Assembly: GCA_011523155.1 (NCBI GenBank)
Contig: WTHL01000164.1
Coordinates: 1 to 8,848 of the forward strand
Direction of reading: 5' to 3'
Source: Synechococcus sp. PL34863bin_39
Lineage (GTDB): Bacteria > Cyanobacteriota > Cyanobacteriia > PCC-6307 > Cyanobiaceae
Length of the DNA stretch: 8,848 nucleotides
Position 1 is the stretch's first letter, and each line of letters starts with the position of its first letter. The notes under the pieces were generated by a model. The model was not told where the DNA came from. It was given only the letters and a program-made list of their open reading frames with translations, and searched no databases. The position numbers and the translations under genes were made by a program. This document shows, piece by piece, positions 1 through 7,398 of this stretch.

Positions 1-185
1 TGAGCCACTCCCATATCCGCACCAAGAAGCTGCAGCAGGCCAACCTGCAGCAGCGTCGGCTGTGGTGGGCCGAAGGCAATCGCTGGGTCAAGCTCCGTGT
101 AACGACTCGCGCTCTCAAGACCATTCAGAAGAAGGGTCTTGGTGCCTATGCTCGTGCCCTTGGCGTTGATCTGAGCAAGTTCTGA
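1..185 (+). CDS. rpmB: 50S ribosomal protein L28, 3' part
   Basis: This is the C-terminal part (60 residues) of ribosomal protein L28, a small basic protein of the large ribosomal subunit; the start lies outside the window. The reading frame begins at base 3 and stops with TGA at 183-185. The visible protein opens SHSHIRTKK, continues through the conserved [16 protein letters not shown] core, and ends in the [11 protein letters not shown] helix and a short acidic/basic tail, all typical of bacterial and plastid L28. L28 is usually about 78 residues, so roughly 18 are missing upstream. Recognition is from sequence pattern only. Confidence 0.95.
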   Translation, partial: SHSHIRTKKLQQANLQQRRLWWAEGNRWVKLRVTTRALKTIQKKGLGAYARALGVDLSKF

Positions 186-191
186 TTGCTT

Positions 192-215
192 GGTCAGATC
201 ATTCCAGGTCTGATT
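192..215 (+). terminator. Candidate weak terminator hairpin after rpmB
   Basis: An imperfect inverted repeat lies 6 bases after the rpmB stop. TCAGATC (194-200) faces GGTCTGA (207-213) across the 6-base loop ATTCCA, with one G-U pair in RNA. Two further G-U pairs at the base could extend it to 9 pairs. Only TTTCG follows, so the U-tract is poor. It may be a weak terminator or an RNA processing and stability element between rpmB and the peroxiredoxin gene. Confidence 0.35.
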
Positions 216-236
216 TCGTCGCCCTGATCATTTCGC

Positions 237-794
237 ATGAACCGTCGCAGCTTGCTTCAACGGTCTGCATTGATCGGGGCTTTTTTGATGCTTCCAAGGC
301 CTGCACTGGCCCTTGGAGGAACCGCCCCCGATATCGGCCAACCTGCTCCTGATTTTGATCTGCTCGGAACATCGCGTGATCACAGGAAGGGAAAACGCTG
401 GTCATTGAATGACCTGCGTGGGCAGTGGGTTGTTCTCTATTTCTATCCAAGGGATTTCACGTCGGGTTGCACGATCGAAGCCCACGGCTTTCAGACGTTC
501 AACGACCGTTTCGAGGCGGCGGGGGCTTCGGTGATCGGCGTCAGTGCCGACGGCGTCGAAGACCATGCATCGTTCTGTTCCTCGGAAGCACTTGACTTTC
601 TGCTTCTGTCCGATCCCGATGGCACCGTGAGCAAGGCCTACGGATCCTGGATGGCGCCCTATTCCATGCGTCACACGTTTCTGCTTGATCCTGAAGGCAT
701 CGTGAGGGAGCGTTGGGTCGGTGTCAGGCCGACTGGCCACGCGAAGGAGGTGTTCACGCGACTCGGTGAGTTGCAGACCGAAGCATCGGTTTGA
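237..794 (+). CDS. Exported PrxQ/BCP-type peroxiredoxin
   Basis: A thiol peroxidase of the AhpC/TSA, PrxQ (BCP) group, 185 residues, expected to reduce H2O2 and alkyl hydroperoxides. Residues 1-25 look like a signal peptide: a twin-arginine start (NRRSLLQ), a hydrophobic stretch and an ALA cleavage site. This is Tat-like and suggests the thylakoid lumen or periplasm. The thioredoxin-fold domain begins with GQPAPDF (34-40). The peroxidatic motif PxxxTxxC is P71, T75, C78, and R145 is the likely catalytic arginine. The usual PrxQ resolving cysteine five residues after C78 is His83. The only other cysteine is C114, 36 residues on, which fits the PrxQ subtype with its resolving cysteine in helix alpha-3. 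No clear Shine-Dalgarno was seen; the signal peptide supports the ATG at 237. It lies 51 bp after rpmB. Confidence 0.9.
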   Translation: MNRRSLLQRSALIGAFLMLPRPALALGGTAPDIGQPAPDFDLLGTSRDHRKGKRWSLNDLRGQWVVLYFYPRDFTSGCTIEAHGFQTFNDRFEAAGASVIGVSADGVEDHASFCSSEALDFLLLSDPDGTVSKAYGSWMAPYSMRHTFLLDPEGIVRERWVGVRPTGHAKEVFTRLGELQTEASV

Positions 795-820
795 CAAGTT
801 CGCTGCATCTGCGGAATGGT
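791..820 (+). promoter_or_regulatory. Possible ggpS promoter with consensus -35
   Basis: A perfect TTGACA lies at 791-796, overlapping the peroxiredoxin stop codon. The best -10 match at usable distance is AATGGT (815-820, 18-nt spacer), which is poor. The element is placed suitably to drive ggpS and the genes behind it. Known cyanobacterial ggpS genes are salt-induced, so a weak basal -10 would be plausible, but this is inference from position and one good hexamer. Confidence 0.3.
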
Positions 821-821
821 G

Positions 822-839
822 TAGGCGGTCTTCCGCTTA
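822..839 (+). promoter_or_regulatory. Leader hairpin upstream of ggpS
   Basis: TAGGCGG (822-828) pairs with CCGCTTA (833-839) around a TCTT tetraloop, giving a 7-bp stem with one G-U pair. It is followed directly by the purine-rich stretch AAAGGGACAGG that holds the likely ribosome-binding site of ggpS. No U-tract follows, so it is not an ordinary terminator. It could influence ribosome access or RNA stability. Confidence 0.4.
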
Positions 840-857
840 AAGGGACAGGTGCATTCG

Positions 858-2351
858 ATGGTGAATGAAGAAGGAAAAAGTTCGTTCATCCTTCTCTATC
901 ACCGTACGCCGTTCGATGAGGTGATTGATGAGAACGGCAATCGCAGCTGGGGGGACCAGAAAAGCCCGAATGGGATTATTCCGACCCTGCGCAATTTATT
1001 CAGAAGCCGGCTTGACGGAACCTGGATCGCCTGGCGTCAGGTGGATTCAGACGATCACTCTGGTGACGAGCGCATTGCGATGGAGTCTCCTGCCCCTTTC
1101 ACCTTGAGGAGAATCCCTCTCGAGAGCTATCAGATCTCAAGTTTTTATCACGTCACTTCAAAAGAGTCTTTCTGGCCAATTCTTCATACTTTTCCAACTT
1201 ACTTTGACGTCAACAATGCTGATTGGAGCATTTTTGAAGAAGTCAATCGTCGATTCGCTGAAGCTGCCTGTCGCGAAGCAGCGCAGGGGGCAACTGTGTG
1301 GGTTCATGACTACAACCTTTGGCTTGCTCCCGGGTACATCAGAGCCGCACGACCCGATGTCAAAATCGCCTTTTTCCACCACACGCCGTTTCCTGGAAAC
1401 GACGTTTTTGCGATTCTTCCCTGGCGTCATCAGATTCTCGAAAGTCTTCTCTGCTGCGACATGGTGGGCTTTCATATTCCTCGCTACACAGAAAATTTTG
1501 CCCGTGCGGCCAATTGCATTCTTGGAGCAAAGAAAGGTCCGAAGCGTGGGGTGAATTCCCGCTTCCTTTCCACAGGTACAGCACTGACGGAACCGTCGGA
1601 AACCCCCTGGCTGACGTACAAGGGACGCACGATTCAACTGTTGTCATCGCCTGTCGGCACGTCCCCCGACGTGATTCAGTCCCTCGTTGCAGAGCAGGAA
1701 ATCAAAGACCTTGGTGCCCGGATCGAGGAAGACACCCGTAAGGGTCGAAAACTGATCCTGTCCGCCAGTCGCGTTGATTACACCAAGGGCAATGAAGAAC
1801 TTCTTCTCGCTTTCGAGCGTCTGCTTGAACGGCGCAGCGATCTGCACGGCGAAGTTGTTCTGATGCTGGCCTGTGTCTCCGCTGCATCGGGAATGAAGAT
1901 CTACGAGGACACACAACGGTCGATCGAGGAAATGGCTGGACGAATCAATGGACGGTTCAGCCAGATGGACTGGGTGCCCATTCGGTTCTCCACCCGCAGG
2001 ATCCCGTATGAGGAAATGGTGGCCTGGTTCACCCAATCCGATATCTGCTGGATCACGCCGTTGCGTGATGGCTTGAATCTTGTCGCCAAGGAATATGCAG
2101 CGGCCAGGAAAGATCAGTCCGGCGTTCTCGTTCTGTCTGAATTCACCGGTGCATCGGTGGTGCTCGACGGTGCCGTACTCACCAATCCCTATTCCCATCG
2201 ACGCATGGATGAGGCGATTGAACAGGCCCTCGAAATGCCGGAAGCCGAGCAGAAGAGGCGCATGCGCACCATGACAACGGCCGTTGAATCGTTCACTGTT
2301 CAGGACTGGGCTGAGGAGCAGATGGGTTGTCTCGACAGCGACCGGGCATGA
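858..2351 (+). CDS. ggpS: Glucosylglycerol-phosphate synthase
   Basis: A GT20-family glycosyltransferase (relative of OtsA trehalose-6-phosphate synthase) that joins ADP-glucose and glycerol-3-phosphate to make glucosylglycerol-phosphate, precursor of the osmolyte glucosylglycerol. The start chosen is ATG 858 (497 residues), with AGG 8 bases upstream; a GTG at 849 would add three residues but leaves little room for a ribosome-binding site. The protein opens with FILLYHRTPFDE. It has the HDY loop (H150-Y152), the FFHHTPFPG segment, the donor-site DYTKG (307-311), and DGLNLVAKE (404-412). The TGTALTEP and SSPVGTSPD segments replace OtsA equivalents and favour GgpS over trehalose synthesis. Length matches known GgpS (about 500). 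No phosphatase domain is fused. It heads an operon, overlapping ggtB by 4 bases. Its 5' half is notably AT-richer than its neighbours. Confidence 0.95.
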   Translation: MVNEEGKSSFILLYHRTPFDEVIDENGNRSWGDQKSPNGIIPTLRNLFRSRLDGTWIAWRQVDSDDHSGDERIAMESPAPFTLRRIPLESYQISSFYHVTSKESFWPILHTFPTYFDVNNADWSIFEEVNRRFAEAACREAAQGATVWVHDYNLWLAPGYIRAARPDVKIAFFHHTPFPGNDVFAILPWRHQILESLLCCDMVGFHIPRYTENFARAANCILGAKKGPKRGVNSRFLSTGTALTEPSETPWLTYKGRTIQLLSSPVGTSPDVIQSLVAEQEIKDLGARIEEDTRKGRKLILSASRVDYTKGNEELLLAFERLLERRSDLHGEVVLMLACVSAASGMKIYEDTQRSIEEMAGRINGRFSQMDWVPIRFSTRRIPYEEMVAWFTQSDICWITPLRDGLNLVAKEYAAARKDQSGVLVLSEFTGASVVLDGAVLTNPYSHRRMDEAIEQALEMPEAEQKRRMRTMTTAVESFTVQDWAEEQMGCLDSDRA

Positions 2352-3631
2352 CACGACTTCGATGGAGAAGGACTTGGTCGTGGATCCTGATCCTGGTGAT
2401 CACCCTCATCACGCTCCCGTCCGCCTACGCATCGCTTCAACAGCCGTCGGCAGTGGAGGTGAACTTTCTCATGCCCGCTCCCTTCGCTGATGCCAGCGCA
2501 GATCTGGTCCGACGCTTCAACCACCAGCAGGCAGGTCGCATTCACCTCAAGGTGACCCGTGGGCCCCTTGAAACCGAGGCGATCTCGGATCTTGCGATCA
2601 GCAGCCTGCTGCTTGGGGATGCCCCATTCGATGGACTGCTGATGGATGTCACCTGGCTGCCGAAATATGCAGCAGCCGGATGGCTCCAGCCCCTGGACCC
2701 CTGGTTCAGTGACGCGGATCAGGACCAACTGGCCGATGGAGCCCGGCAGGGCAACAGCTATGCGGGCCGTCTTTACCGCTGGCCCTTCGTCGCCAGCATG
2801 GGGCTTCTGTACTGGCGGACGGATTTGATGCAGCATCCCCCGCGCACGCCGCAGGAGCTTGAAACGATCAGCAGCCGCCTTCAAACAGAGGGCAAGGTCC
2901 CCTGGGGATATGTCTGGCAAGGGCGTCAGTACGAAGGCCTCAGCTGCGTGTTTCTTGAGGTGATCGATGGCTTTGGTGGGTTCTGGCTTGATCCAGAGAC
3001 TCGAGCCATCGGCCTTGATCAATCCGCTGGACATGCAGCAGCGGCCTGGCTCAGGCACTTGATCGAAGCAGGGATCAGTCCGGCGGCAGTGACCAATTTC
3101 GCCGAACCCGAGGCGCTTCAGAGTTTCAAGGTGGGTGACGCCGCCTTCATGCGCAACTGGCCCTACGCCTGGGCTGAGCTTCAGAAACCGGACAGTGCTG
3201 TGAAGGACAACGTCGGGATCACAACAATGGTTGCCTTGAACCAACAAGACTCAACGGCCACTCTCGGCAGCTGGGGACTGGCTCTTCTCAAGGGCTCGAA
3301 ACATCCTGAAGCAACAGCGGAGGCCATTCGTTTCCTCAGCTCGGAGGAGTCACAACGCCAGCTACTTCTCTCCTACGGCTACACACCAACGCTGGCTGCT
3401 CTCTTTCACGATCCTGAGCTGATTGCGATCAACCCCACGCTTCCGACCCTGGCCGACGCCCTTGACCACGCCAGGGCGCGTCCGGAAACACCGCTCTACG
3501 CACAGCTCAGTGATGTGCTCCAAAGGGATCTCAGCTCGGTCCTCACCACAGAGTCAACCCCGGCCGTGGGCATGGCCCGTGCCGCAGACACAAGTGCAGT
3601 GATCATGCGCTCGGCAGGTGATCGTCCGTGA
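2348..3631 (+). CDS. ggtB: Glucosylglycerol ABC transporter, substrate-binding protein
   Basis: The periplasmic sugar-binding protein (family 1) of the glucosylglycerol importer, 427 residues. The start is ATG 2348, which overlaps the ggpS stop as ATGA; the frame is open upstream to a TTG at 2327, but the overlap start gives a normal signal peptide. Residues 1-28 have a basic n-region, a hydrophobic core and an AYA cleavage site (26-28). There is no lipobox cysteine, so the protein is probably soluble in the periplasm. Typical binding-protein segments include FDGLLMDVTWLPKYAAAGWL and a WQGRQYEGL segment (from W190) like those of trehalose/maltose-binding proteins. Known Ggt transporters also accept sucrose and trehalose. 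The name rests on family match and position between ggpS and the permease genes. Confidence 0.9.
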   Translation: MTRLRWRRTWSWILILVITLITLPSAYASLQQPSAVEVNFLMPAPFADASADLVRRFNHQQAGRIHLKVTRGPLETEAISDLAISSLLLGDAPFDGLLMDVTWLPKYAAAGWLQPLDPWFSDADQDQLADGARQGNSYAGRLYRWPFVASMGLLYWRTDLMQHPPRTPQELETISSRLQTEGKVPWGYVWQGRQYEGLSCVFLEVIDGFGGFWLDPETRAIGLDQSAGHAAAAWLRHLIEAGISPAAVTNFAEPEALQSFKVGDAAFMRNWPYAWAELQKPDSAVKDNVGITTMVALNQQDSTATLGSWGLALLKGSKHPEATAEAIRFLSSEESQRQLLLSYGYTPTLAALFHDPELIAINPTLPTLADALDHARARPETPLYAQLSDVLQRDLSSVLTTESTPAVGMARAADTSAVIMRSAGDRP

Positions 3632-4497
3632 TGAGTCTGCTTCTCCTGCTCCTGCCAGCCAGCTTGCTCCTGGGCGTTGTTTTCATCGCGCCACTGCTTC
3701 ATTACCTCTGGTTGAGTGCCCATGCCAGCTCGGTGCTGACTGGCTTCATTGCAGTGCCCAACCAGGGAGCGAACTGGCTGCGTCTGATCTCGGATCAGCG
3801 TTTCTGGCAGGACGCCAGCCAGACCCTCAGGTTCACAGCGGTTTCTGTCAGTGTCGAGCTTGTGCTTGCCCTGGCCATCGCCCTGCTTCTCGATCAGCGA
3901 TGGCGCGGCAGGGGTGTGGTCAGAGCGATGGCCCTGATTCCCTGGGCCTTGCCGACCACAGTGATGGCACTCGGGTGGCGATGGATTTTCAACAATCCCT
4001 ATGGCCCCCTGAATCAGTTGGCCGACCTTATCGGTCTTGCTCCGGTGAATTTTCTCGGTGATCCCGCGATCACCTGGCTGGCAACCGTTGTCGGCGATGT
4101 CTGGAAGACCACGCCGTTTGCGGCCTTGATTCTCCTTGCAGGGCTTCAGACGATCCCATCTGACCTTTATGAAGCACTGAGACTGGAGGGGGCGACAAGT
4201 CGCTCCTGTCTGCTGCGCATCACCCTTCCCCTGTTGCAGCCGTATATCGCTCTTGCCGTTTTGTTCCGCCTTGCCCAGGCCTTCGGTGTCTTCGACCTGA
4301 TTCAAGTGATGACAGGAGGTGGCCCCGCAAGCAGTACGGAAAGCCTTGCGCTCTATGCCTACCTCAATGCCATGCGTTTTCTTGACTTCGGATACAGCGC
4401 CACGGTCATGATCGGCAGCTTTGGCCTGCTCGTTCTGCTCAGCACCGGGTTCTGGTTCATCTATGGGCAGCTGCAACGTCGGATCGGAGCGCATTGA
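3631..4497 (+). CDS. ggtC: Glucosylglycerol ABC transporter, permease 1
   Basis: An inner-membrane subunit of the MalF type, 288 residues, with about six hydrophobic helices. It starts within the ggtB stop (TGATG, one shared base); a GTG one codon upstream is a possible alternative. The first membrane helix begins almost at the N-terminus (MSLLLLLLPASLLLG). The cytoplasmic EAA loop that docks on the ATPase is EALRLEGATSRSCLLRITLP (181-200) with its invariant glycine G187. The motif MTGGGP and the following stretch are typical of MalF-like permeases of sugar importers. It would form the translocation channel with GgtD. Assignment as ggtC rather than another sugar permease depends on the operon context. 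Confidence 0.9.
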   Translation: MSLLLLLLPASLLLGVVFIAPLLHYLWLSAHASSVLTGFIAVPNQGANWLRLISDQRFWQDASQTLRFTAVSVSVELVLALAIALLLDQRWRGRGVVRAMALIPWALPTTVMALGWRWIFNNPYGPLNQLADLIGLAPVNFLGDPAITWLATVVGDVWKTTPFAALILLAGLQTIPSDLYEALRLEGATSRSCLLRITLPLLQPYIALAVLFRLAQAFGVFDLIQVMTGGGPASSTESLALYAYLNAMRFLDFGYSATVMIGSFGLLVLLSTGFWFIYGQLQRRIGAH

Positions 4498-4498
4498 G

Positions 4499-5320
4499 AT
4501 GAACAGCAGCCTTCGCCGTGGTCTTGTTCTGCTGTTGTTGGCCTGGTCTCTGGGCCCTCTGCTCTGGCAGCTCTACACCTCCTTCAGCAGTGATGAGGCT
4601 CTGATCACCCCGTTCGCCTCCGTGCCGAATCGGTGGACCCTTGCCCATTACAGGAGCGTGCTCACAGGCACACCACCGTTCTGGCGCTATCTGCTGAACA
4701 GTCTGATTGTGGGGACGGGCAGCACGGTGCTGACGCTCCTCATCGCAACGCCTGCGGCCTATGCCTTGAGCAAACTTCGAACCCGGGTCGGATTGATCGC
4801 CCGCGGCACTCTGATTGCGGCCGCCCTCTTCCCCTATGTGCTTCTCTTTCTTGCCTTGCTGGATGTTGCCCGCACCCTGCATCTGGGCAACAGTCTGGTT
4901 GCCTTGATGGTGCCGTACGCAGCCCTGTCCCAACCCCTGGCTTTGCTGCTTCTGCTGGCAGCCTTTCAGGATCTCCCCTCCGATCTGGAAGACGCTGCCA
5001 AGCTGGAAGGTCTTGGTCTCTGGCAACGACTGCGATGGGTTCTTGTGCCGTTGCTGGCACCTGCAACAACCAGCACCGCGATTCTCGTCTTTCTGTTTTC
5101 CTGGAATGAATATCCGATCGCTCTGACCTGGATCAGTGATGCGTCACTGCTCACGCTTCCAGTTGCCATGGCCCGTCTCGCTGGCTCCTCCATCTACAGC
5201 GTTCCCTACGGCGCCTATGCCGCAGCAACGGTTCTGGCATCAGTTCCCCTTGTGCTTCTGGTGCTGGTGTTTCAGCGATCAATCGTTTCCGGCCTGACCC
5301 GAGGAGCTGTCAAAGGATGA
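4499..5320 (+). CDS. ggtD: Glucosylglycerol ABC transporter, permease 2
   Basis: The MalG-type permease partner of GgtC, 273 residues, about six membrane helices. The frame is open upstream to 4421, but ATG 4499 is the likely start: it lies one base after the ggtC stop, has GGAG (4486-4489) nine bases upstream, and yields a normal N-terminus (MNSSLRRGLVLLLLAWSLGP). The segment TPFASVPNRWTLAHY, the EAA loop EDAAKLEGLGLWQRLRWVLVP (E164 to P184, glycine G171), and the SWNEYPIAL segment are standard for MalG-like subunits. The last four bases overlap the ggtA start. Confidence 0.9.
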   Translation: MNSSLRRGLVLLLLAWSLGPLLWQLYTSFSSDEALITPFASVPNRWTLAHYRSVLTGTPPFWRYLLNSLIVGTGSTVLTLLIATPAAYALSKLRTRVGLIARGTLIAAALFPYVLLFLALLDVARTLHLGNSLVALMVPYAALSQPLALLLLLAAFQDLPSDLEDAAKLEGLGLWQRLRWVLVPLLAPATTSTAILVFLFSWNEYPIALTWISDASLLTLPVAMARLAGSSIYSVPYGAYAAATVLASVPLVLLVLVFQRSIVSGLTRGAVKG

Positions 5321-6291
5321 GTCTTGAACTGACCAATCTCGGACGTCATGTCGATGGACGCTGGATTCTGCGGCAGCTGTCCCTGTCCGTCGAGGAGGGT
5401 GAATGTCTCGCCCTTGTCGGCCCAAGCGGTTGTGGCAAAAGCACCACGCTTCGTCTGATCGCTGGGCTCGACCAACCTACGGAAGGTCGCATTGTTCTTG
5501 ATGGCGTTGACGTCACCCGCACACCTCCAATCGACCGCAAGGTGGGCATGGTGTTCCAGAGCTACGCACTGTTCCCTCACCTGTCCGTGGGTGCGAATCT
5601 TGAACTCGGCCTCAAGGTGCGGGGGATTTCGCCGGCGGATCGCCTCAAGCGTGTTCAGGAGGTGCTCCAGTTGGTGCAGCTCGAGGATCAGGTCACCAAG
5701 AAACCAGGCCTGTTGTCGGGCGGACAACGTCAACGTGTGGCCCTGGCCAGAGCTCTCCTGAGGGATCCGCTCGTTTATTTGCTCGACGAACCGATGAGCA
5801 ATCTGGATGCTCAGTTACGGGAGGATCTGCGACCACAACTGCGCAGACTGGTCCTCCGTGATCGCAAACCCGTGGTCTATGTGACCCACGATCAGCATGA
5901 GGCCATGGCGATGGCCGATCGGATCGCCGTGCTGAACAAGGGGCGGATCGAACAGGTGGCAAGCCCGAAGCAGCTTTATCAGAAACCACAGACCCTCTTC
6001 GTCGCCCAGTTCATCGGTCGACCGCAGATCAACGTTCTGCCTGTCAGCGAAGGCGTGATCCGCGCCATTCGACCGGAATGCCTTGCCATTACCCCGCAGG
6101 GTTTGCGCTGCCGTGTTCAGCACAGGGAATGGCTGGGGTCCAGTCAGATCCTCACGCTGGAGTCAGATCTCGGCCTGCTCAGGATGCTCACGTCAGCGGA
6201 ACAGTCGGTGCCTGACGCACTGTCCGTCGGCTGGGCCCAGCAGGATGAACACCGCTTCGACAGCGCGACTGGGGATCGGCTGAACGACTAG
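5317..6291 (+). CDS. ggtA: Glucosylglycerol ABC transporter, ATP-binding subunit
   Basis: The cytoplasmic ATPase of the importer, 324 residues. The start ATGA (5317-5320) overlaps the ggtD stop, with GAGGAG at 5301-5306. All ABC motifs are intact: Walker A GPSGCGKST (35-43), Q-loop Q81, signature LSGGQ (133-137), Walker B ending in D157-E158, D-loop SNLD (161-164) and switch histidine H191. Similarity is to the MalK/UgpC group. The segment after the nucleotide-binding domain (about 236-324, including IRPECLAI) is a shortened TOBE-like regulatory region; MalK-type proteins are usually 350-380 residues. In Synechocystis ggtA lies apart from ggtBCD, whereas here it closes the operon. The stop TAG shares a CTAG with the stop of the convergent csaB. 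Confidence 0.92.
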   Translation: MSLELTNLGRHVDGRWILRQLSLSVEEGECLALVGPSGCGKSTTLRLIAGLDQPTEGRIVLDGVDVTRTPPIDRKVGMVFQSYALFPHLSVGANLELGLKVRGISPADRLKRVQEVLQLVQLEDQVTKKPGLLSGGQRQRVALARALLRDPLVYLLDEPMSNLDAQLREDLRPQLRRLVLRDRKPVVYVTHDQHEAMAMADRIAVLNKGRIEQVASPKQLYQKPQTLFVAQFIGRPQINVLPVSEGVIRAIRPECLAITPQGLRCRVQHREWLGSSQILTLESDLGLLRMLTSAEQSVPDALSVGWAQQDEHRFDSATGDRLND

Positions 6292-7382
6292 CGCCGTGCT
6301 GCTTGCAGTGCCTGTCTGAGCAGATCGTCATGCGTCGACGCCTCTCGCCTGATCCCGTCCAGCGTTGCTCTGTTGATTGGAGTAGTCAGTTGGGCTGTCC
6401 AGCGTTGCACCAGGGTTTCTGGTGAGGGGAGTGCACGTAGATCGACACAGTCAACCCCAGCCATGGCAGCCGCCGCCGCAACTTTGGGGTCATAACTGAG
6501 CGCGGCGCAGGGTGCATCGGACAACTGCGCAAGAATCAGAGCATGGAGACGCATGGGGAGAACCAGTCGCGCCCGCCCAAACAGGTCAGCAACCTGCTCC
6601 AGCGACTCAGCCACCACACCTGAGGAACGCTCCAAGAGTGCCTCAGGAACAACGCCGAAGCTGTGAAGTTGGTCCATCAGCGACTGATCCTGGTTCTGGT
6701 GAAACGCAAGCCAGATCACAGCCGCATCGAGATCCGCAGACAGTTGGTGCACAGCCTCGAGAAGGAGGCCCCATGTCGTCCGATCGAGAAGCGCCGTTGG
6801 ACGCCAGCAGAGCACGATGCTCACTCGATCGCGACCCTTATTCGTAACGATCGCCCGTCGGGGTGCGGCGTAACCCCACACAGGATCCGCCGCCATGGCC
6901 ATGGGCACCTTGACGCCCCACCGCTCCGCCATGGCCAGAGAGGCTGGATCCCGCCAGCTGATCTGCTGTACTGCCGGCAACGTGATGCGCACGAGCAGGC
7001 GGCTGATCCAACGACGAAGGGGGCCGAGGCCTTGCCCCCAGAGAATCACCGGCTTGGCCAGGAGTCGTGCTGTGGCAATCAGACTGAGGTAATAAATCAG
7101 GCTTTTCAGACTGGTGCTGTCCTGGAGAAGGCTGCCGCCTCCAAGCACCACAGCATCGGCGGCGGCCACAGCGCGTATCGCCTTGGCCAGGGAACGACGC
7201 GGCACAATCTCCACCGCTGGATGCCGTCGCCGGACGGCCTGCCCGTCATGGGCGGTGATGATCGGAGTCCAGCCCTTCGGCAGGGACTGAAGCAGCACCG
7301 CCAGCAAGGCGTCATCACCAAGGTTGTGTTCGCCGTAATACCCACAGATCAGAACAGTTCCACCATCCGTGGCTTCGTTCAC
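6288..7382 (-). CDS. csaB: Polysaccharide pyruvyl transferase CsaB
   Basis: A PF04230-family enzyme, 364 residues, that transfers pyruvate from phosphoenolpyruvate to a cell-wall polysaccharide; the ketal group is the ligand for SLH domains of surface or outer-membrane proteins. Visible motifs are GYYGEHNLGDDA (14-25), GGGSLLQD (81-88), WGQGLGPL (115-122), the WRD segment (143-145), and a C-terminal MRLHAL with R278 and H280, conserved in the family. The start is GTG at 7382-7380; no in-frame ATG was found nearby upstream. In cyanobacteria CsaB is linked to attachment of the outer membrane through SLH-domain porins. It faces ggtA tail to tail with a 4-bp overlap and is divergent from the DUF2499 gene. 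The exact polysaccharide substrate cannot be read from sequence. Confidence 0.9.
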   Translation of the reverse strand: MNEATDGGTVLICGYYGEHNLGDDALLAVLLQSLPKGWTPIITAHDGQAVRRRHPAVEIVPRRSLAKAIRAVAAADAVVLGGGSLLQDSTSLKSLIYYLSLIATARLLAKPVILWGQGLGPLRRWISRLLVRITLPAVQQISWRDPASLAMAERWGVKVPMAMAADPVWGYAAPRRAIVTNKGRDRVSIVLCWRPTALLDRTTWGLLLEAVHQLSADLDAAVIWLAFHQNQDQSLMDQLHSFGVVPEALLERSSGVVAESLEQVADLFGRARLVLPMRLHALILAQLSDAPCAALSYDPKVAAAAAMAGVDCVDLRALPSPETLVQRWTAQLTTPINRATLDGIRREASTHDDLLRQALQAARR

Positions 7383-7398
7383 CGTTTCTGAGAACCGT

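Noticed and set aside
1158..1637. 159-residue minus-strand open frame inside ggpS
   Set aside because: It lies wholly antisense to the conserved ggpS core, overlaps other open frames, and shows no family resemblance.
2327..2347. Upstream TTG start for ggtB
   Set aside because: TTG is a rare start, and the ATG at 2348 gives the ATGA overlap and a normal signal peptide.
2300..3247. 315-residue minus-strand open frame opposite ggtB
   Set aside because: ggtB has a clear signal peptide and binding-protein segments; the antisense frame is rich in Gly, Pro, His, Cys and Arg as expected from a reversed GC-rich gene.
3496..4494. 332-residue minus-strand open frame opposite ggtC
   Set aside because: Its Gln/Glu/His-rich composition is that of an antisense copy of hydrophobic helices; ggtC carries the EAA loop and membrane pattern.
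4421..4498. Upstream start for ggtD
   Set aside because: It would add 26 residues read from inside ggtC that resemble no permease; ATG 4499 has a GGAG at good spacing.
6663..7391. 242-residue plus-strand open frame opposite csaB
   Set aside because: csaB has all the pyruvyl-transferase motifs on the minus strand; the plus frame has no recognisable domain.
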